Under the pieces are notes generated by a model, which was not told the DNA's origin, ran no database searches, and saw only the letters and a program-made list of their open reading frames with translations. A stretch of 8,314 nt of DNA from Nitrososphaerota archaeon (lineage in GTDB: Archaea; Thermoproteota; Nitrososphaeria; Nitrososphaerales; Nitrosopumilaceae): contig JACZUQ010000043.1 of NCBI GenBank assembly GCA_022573065.1, forward strand, positions 1 through 8,314, written 5' to 3'. Of this stretch, positions 6,127 to 8,314 are shown piece by piece (position 1 is the stretch's first letter; each line of letters opens with the position of its first letter). Made by a program: the position numbers and the translations under genes.

Positions 6127-6891
6127 TTGAAGTCTATTCATGCAAACATTGCTAGAATTTCAACTAGAGGCTATTATGATCTATCCACTGGTGTAAAACT
6201 TGGAAAAAACTCTTACTACCTTTATCCAAAAAAAAGTTTTACAAAATTAAATGGTGCAAAAGAACTTGTTATAATGATTCACGGACTGCGTAATGATAAG
6301 AAAGGTGCAATTGAGAAGGTCATTTTAGCTAAGAGAAGATTAAAAAAATTAGGATATGTGCATCCAGTAATTGGATTTAGCTATGACTCTAACACAAAGG
6401 GTGCACATTTAAAAAAATCCGAAGCCCGCGCTTTACGAGTTGGACAAAAAATTGCAAAACAAAATGGATATAATTTATCACGATTCGTAATTGATTTTAA
6501 GAAAAAAAACCCAATCACTAGGATTCGATTGATTGGTCATTCTCTAGGAACAGAAGTTATTCGCAGTACAATTAAAAAACTTGCGACTAGCTCTAAGAAT
6601 AATGGTCTAATAGAATCTGTATATTTTTTTGGCTCTTCTCTAGAAAATAATTTTGCTCAATCAAACAAATCAGGAAAAGCTTTACAAAAAATTGTAAAAA
6701 ATAAAGTAATAAACTATTACTGTCCTACCGATGAAGTTTTAAGACAATCTCATCTGGATGGTCTGGTAAAAAACCCGCTAGGTTATATGGGATCTTTAGG
6801 AAAAACTGTTAAAAAGTTCAAACAAAAACGAATTTTTGCAAAAAATCATAGGTTTGCAAGTTATTGTATTATGTTAAAATCTTTTCCATGA
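6127..6891 (+). CDS. Alpha/beta-hydrolase-fold protein, substrate unknown
   Basis: A 254-residue protein with the marks of a serine alpha/beta hydrolase. ELVIMIHG at 46-53 is the strand and oxyanion-hole His-Gly region. GHSLG at 137-141 is the nucleophile elbow with S139. D202 (in CPTDEVLR) and H241 (in KNHRFASY) are well placed to complete the triad. There is no signal peptide or membrane segment. The protein is very basic, with many Lys/Arg through its length, which might favour binding to nucleic acid, phospholipid or another acidic partner (inference). It vaguely recalls uncharacterised DUF900/COG4782-like hydrolases; I cannot place it more finely. The start is TTG at 6127, one base after the metG stop, so translation is probably coupled to metG. 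No strong ribosome site is seen. Confidence 0.75.
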   Translation: MKSIHANIARISTRGYYDLSTGVKLGKNSYYLYPKKSFTKLNGAKELVIMIHGLRNDKKGAIEKVILAKRRLKKLGYVHPVIGFSYDSNTKGAHLKKSEARALRVGQKIAKQNGYNLSRFVIDFKKKNPITRIRLIGHSLGTEVIRSTIKKLATSSKNNGLIESVYFFGSSLENNFAQSNKSGKALQKIVKNKVINYYCPTDEVLRQSHLDGLVKNPLGYMGSLGKTVKKFKQKRIFAKNHRFASYCIMLKSFP

Positions 6892-6914
6892 AATTTGCAT
6901 AATGTGTAGTTTCA

Positions 6915-6922
6915 CTTATTAT
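6915..6922 (+). promoter_or_regulatory. Probable TATA box for the DUF6659-like gene
   Basis: CTTATTAT, about 26 bases upstream of roughly 6945, predicts a 15-base leader that would just include GGTGA at 6949-6953. The promoter and ribosome-site positions agree, which adds some weight to both. Confidence 0.4.
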
Positions 6923-6948
6923 CTGGTCTTCAAAACTTTCCTAATACT

Positions 6949-6953
6949 GGTGA
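6949..6953 (+). promoter_or_regulatory. Ribosome binding site that decides the start of the DUF6659-like gene
   Basis: GGTGA matches the archaeal anti-Shine-Dalgarno sequence. It directly abuts ATG 6954 (spacing zero) but lies six bases before the in-frame ATG 6960, so the second ATG is the more likely start. Confidence 0.6.
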
Positions 6954-6959
6954 ATGAGA

Positions 6960-7388
6960 ATGGCACGTTTACGAGAAACATCATCAAAACGAGAGTTTGA
7001 AGAAATAGATAAAGTTGACCAGAAATTCTCTAAAATATCTAATGAGGAAAAGTGTAAAAAAATACTTGAGATAGATGATACTATACGATTTGCAGGAATT
7101 TCTACTAGGGATGGTCAGATTTTAGCTGGCCAGTACAAGCCAGGCTATGCACCTTTTTTTGATGAGCTTAAAACCGAATTTTCAGTCTCAAAACAGATAC
7201 TTTTTGCAATGGAAAATATTCAAGGTAAGGAAAAACTGGGTCAGCTGATGTATAGTGTCATAGCATATGAGAATCAGAAACGAGCTACATTTGCTCTTGA
7301 TGACGGTGTATTGTTGGTCTCATTTGATAAATCTGGTGACGAAAATAAAATTATCAATAAAATAATTTATGAAGTTGGCCTAGGCTGA
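6960..7388 (+). CDS. DUF6659-like small cytosolic protein, probably roadblock/profilin-like fold
   Basis: A 142-residue soluble protein (144 if the in-frame ATG at 6954 were used). A charged helix (about residues 5-40) is followed by RFAGISTRDGQILAGQYKPG, then a helical stretch with FFDELKTEFSVSKQIL. The end is beta-rich: LGQLMYSVIAYENQKRATFALDD and GVLLVSFD. This resembles the thaumarchaeal DUF6659 family as I remember it, often present in several copies per genome. The layout (a strand pair with a 'G-x-x-x-x-D-G' turn, helix, then three strands) is like roadblock/LC7 or profilin-like regulatory modules. No catalytic residues are evident and no function can be given. GGTGA at 6949-6953 supports the start at 6960. 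It has its own likely promoter and stands between the hydrolase and the SelB-like gene. Confidence 0.65.
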   Translation: MARLRETSSKREFEEIDKVDQKFSKISNEEKCKKILEIDDTIRFAGISTRDGQILAGQYKPGYAPFFDELKTEFSVSKQILFAMENIQGKEKLGQLMYSVIAYENQKRATFALDDGVLLVSFDKSGDENKIINKIIYEVGLG

Positions 7389-7457
7389 GAATTACTATTG
7401 CTGTAGTAAGACAGTCTCCTTGATTTGTTTACAAAAAAAAATAATCTAAAGAATACG

Positions 7458-7465
7458 CTTAATAT
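7458..7465 (+). promoter_or_regulatory. Probable TATA box of the SelB-like gene
   Basis: CTTAATAT centred about 29 bases before ATG 7491 fits a leaderless transcript; no ribosome site is present in the A/T-rich bases before the ATG. The preceding A-run and T-rich bases at 7418-7441 may hold the end of the upstream transcript. Confidence 0.4.
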
Positions 7466-7490
7466 GAAATCTATTTAGATAAAAAATATT

Positions 7491-8314
7491 ATGAAATCAA
7501 TTAATTTTGTCGTATTAGGAGAGCAAACAATTGCAAATGATTTTGGCAAAAAGGGAACTTCTACAGATGTAACTCTATTTGATAAAAAAGAGTCAGATAT
7601 TATTAGAACTTGGGTAACGCCAAATGGATTTCCTGATAAAATTCACCCATTATTTCAAGCAATTAACTTGGCAGAATACGTGATCTTCTATGTTGCATCT
7701 TTAGACAAGTTTACTGGAGAACAGATTATAGCATTAGACATGTTAAAAAAAACAGACGGAATCCTAAGCCATACATATGAAGTTGATGAAAATAGATTAT
7801 TTGCAATGATCAAAGGAACTGTACTAGAACGATACAAACGCGTTAACTCTTCAGATATTAAACAAGAAATAAACAAAATAGATCCAATATCAAATGAAGG
7901 CAAAACAAAAATTGTAATTGATCATTGCTTTGATGTTAAAGGAGTAGGAACTGTTGTCCTAGGAAAAGTTCTTCAAGGAAAACTAAAACAGTATGACAAT
8001 TTAAAATTATATCCTAGCGGTAAAGATGTAATGATCAAATCAATTCAAATGCACGATGATCCAGTTGAAGAAGCAACATCCCCAGCTAGAGTGGGGTTAT
8101 CAGTAAAAGGCGTGAAAGTTGATGAAGTTAGCAGGGGTGATTATCTGTGTGAGGATTTTTCCCAAAACATTCAAACTGAATTAAAACTTGACTTTAAACA
8201 AAATCCATTTTACAAAAATCCTATAGCTGAAAACCAAATGTGTCTTGCAAGTATTGGAATGCAAATTAAATCTGCAAAATTCAAATCTATCGAACCGCTT
8301 GTTTTAGAATTTGA
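7491..8314 (+). CDS. SelB/EF-Tu-like translation factor with degenerate G domain (partial at right edge)
   Basis: The first 274 residues are visible; no stop occurs before the edge. Residues 143-219 are a clear EF-Tu domain II: DHCFDVKGVGTVVLGKV (144-160), GKLKQYDNLKLYPSGK (163-178), SIQMHDD (184-190), and ARVGLSVKGVKVDEVSRGDYL (199-219). This is closest in style to SelB. The preceding 130 residues occupy the GTPase position but lack the P-loop: where GHVDHGKT is expected the sequence is GEQTIANDFGKKGT (10-23). The following GTSTDVTLF (22-30) keeps the SelB/EF switch region flavour. No DxxG or NKxD is seen. I equate it with the archaeal SelB-like (aSelBL) or 'EF-Tu domain 2' proteins known in some archaea. 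A role in selenocysteine insertion is unlikely without GTP binding. Domain III begins near residue 228. Function unknown. Confidence 0.82.
   Translation, partial: MKSINFVVLGEQTIANDFGKKGTSTDVTLFDKKESDIIRTWVTPNGFPDKIHPLFQAINLAEYVIFYVASLDKFTGEQIIALDMLKKTDGILSHTYEVDENRLFAMIKGTVLERYKRVNSSDIKQEINKIDPISNEGKTKIVIDHCFDVKGVGTVVLGKVLQGKLKQYDNLKLYPSGKDVMIKSIQMHDDPVEEATSPARVGLSVKGVKVDEVSRGDYLCEDFSQNIQTELKLDFKQNPFYKNPIAENQMCLASIGMQIKSAKFKSIEPLVLEF

Noticed and set aside
7464..7478. In-frame mini-ORF ATG-AAA-TCT-ATT-TAG before the SelB-like gene, resembling its real start
   Set aside because: Only four codons with a stop; the resemblance is short and expected in AT-rich DNA, and the TATA box position points to 7491.
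7688..7903. 71-codon minus-strand open frame
   Set aside because: Antisense to the SelB-like gene, which has clear domain II motifs.

Overview
The window is AT-rich (roughly one third G+C by eye). It looks like the chromosome of a marine ammonia-oxidising archaeon of the Nitrosopumilus type (Nitrososphaerota/Thaumarchaeota). This rests on archaeal-type versions of AdoHcy hydrolase and MetRS, a small DUF6659-like protein of a kind I associate with this phylum, TATA-like boxes 26-32 bases before start codons (a leaderless or short-leader layout), GGTGA-type ribosome sites, TTG starts, and an archaeal SelB-like protein with a degenerate G domain. The organism call is inference from family resemblance; no rRNA is present to prove it.

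Left part (1-1492, minus strand): an operon of nadE (ammonia-dependent NAD synthetase) followed after 20 bases by cysS (cysteinyl-tRNA synthetase), which runs off the left edge. A divergent promoter region separates it from a small plus-strand gene for a secreted or membrane-anchored acidic peptide (1657-1842). This peptide gene converges on a minus-strand gene for a secreted, probably beta-rich protein (1911-2366, TTG start). An AT-rich imperfect tandem duplication lies between them.

Middle (2357-2986): a probable broken micro-gene or dual-frame ORF on the minus strand, a hairpin plus T-run just behind the next gene, and a small cytosolic Rieske [2Fe-2S] ferredoxin gene (2596-2898). The Rieske gene is divergent from ahcY across an 88-base two-promoter spacer.

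Right part (2987-8314, plus strand): ahcY (S-adenosylhomocysteine hydrolase), then a 247-base spacer holding a GC-rich long-range hairpin followed by T's and a second small palindrome over the likely metG promoter. Next come metG (methionyl-tRNA synthetase) and, one base later, a basic alpha/beta-hydrolase-fold protein. These are followed by the DUF6659-like protein and a right-edge partial gene for a SelB/EF-Tu-like protein that has lost the P-loop.

Functionally the window is mostly core metabolism and translation: methyl-cycle recycling (AhcY), aminoacylation with the two sulfur amino acids (CysRS, MetRS), NAD synthesis and a translation-factor relative. The least explained items are the SelB-like pseudo-GTPase, the structured element between ahcY and metG, and the hydrolase tied to metG. 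No mobile element, CRISPR array, rRNA or tRNA was seen.
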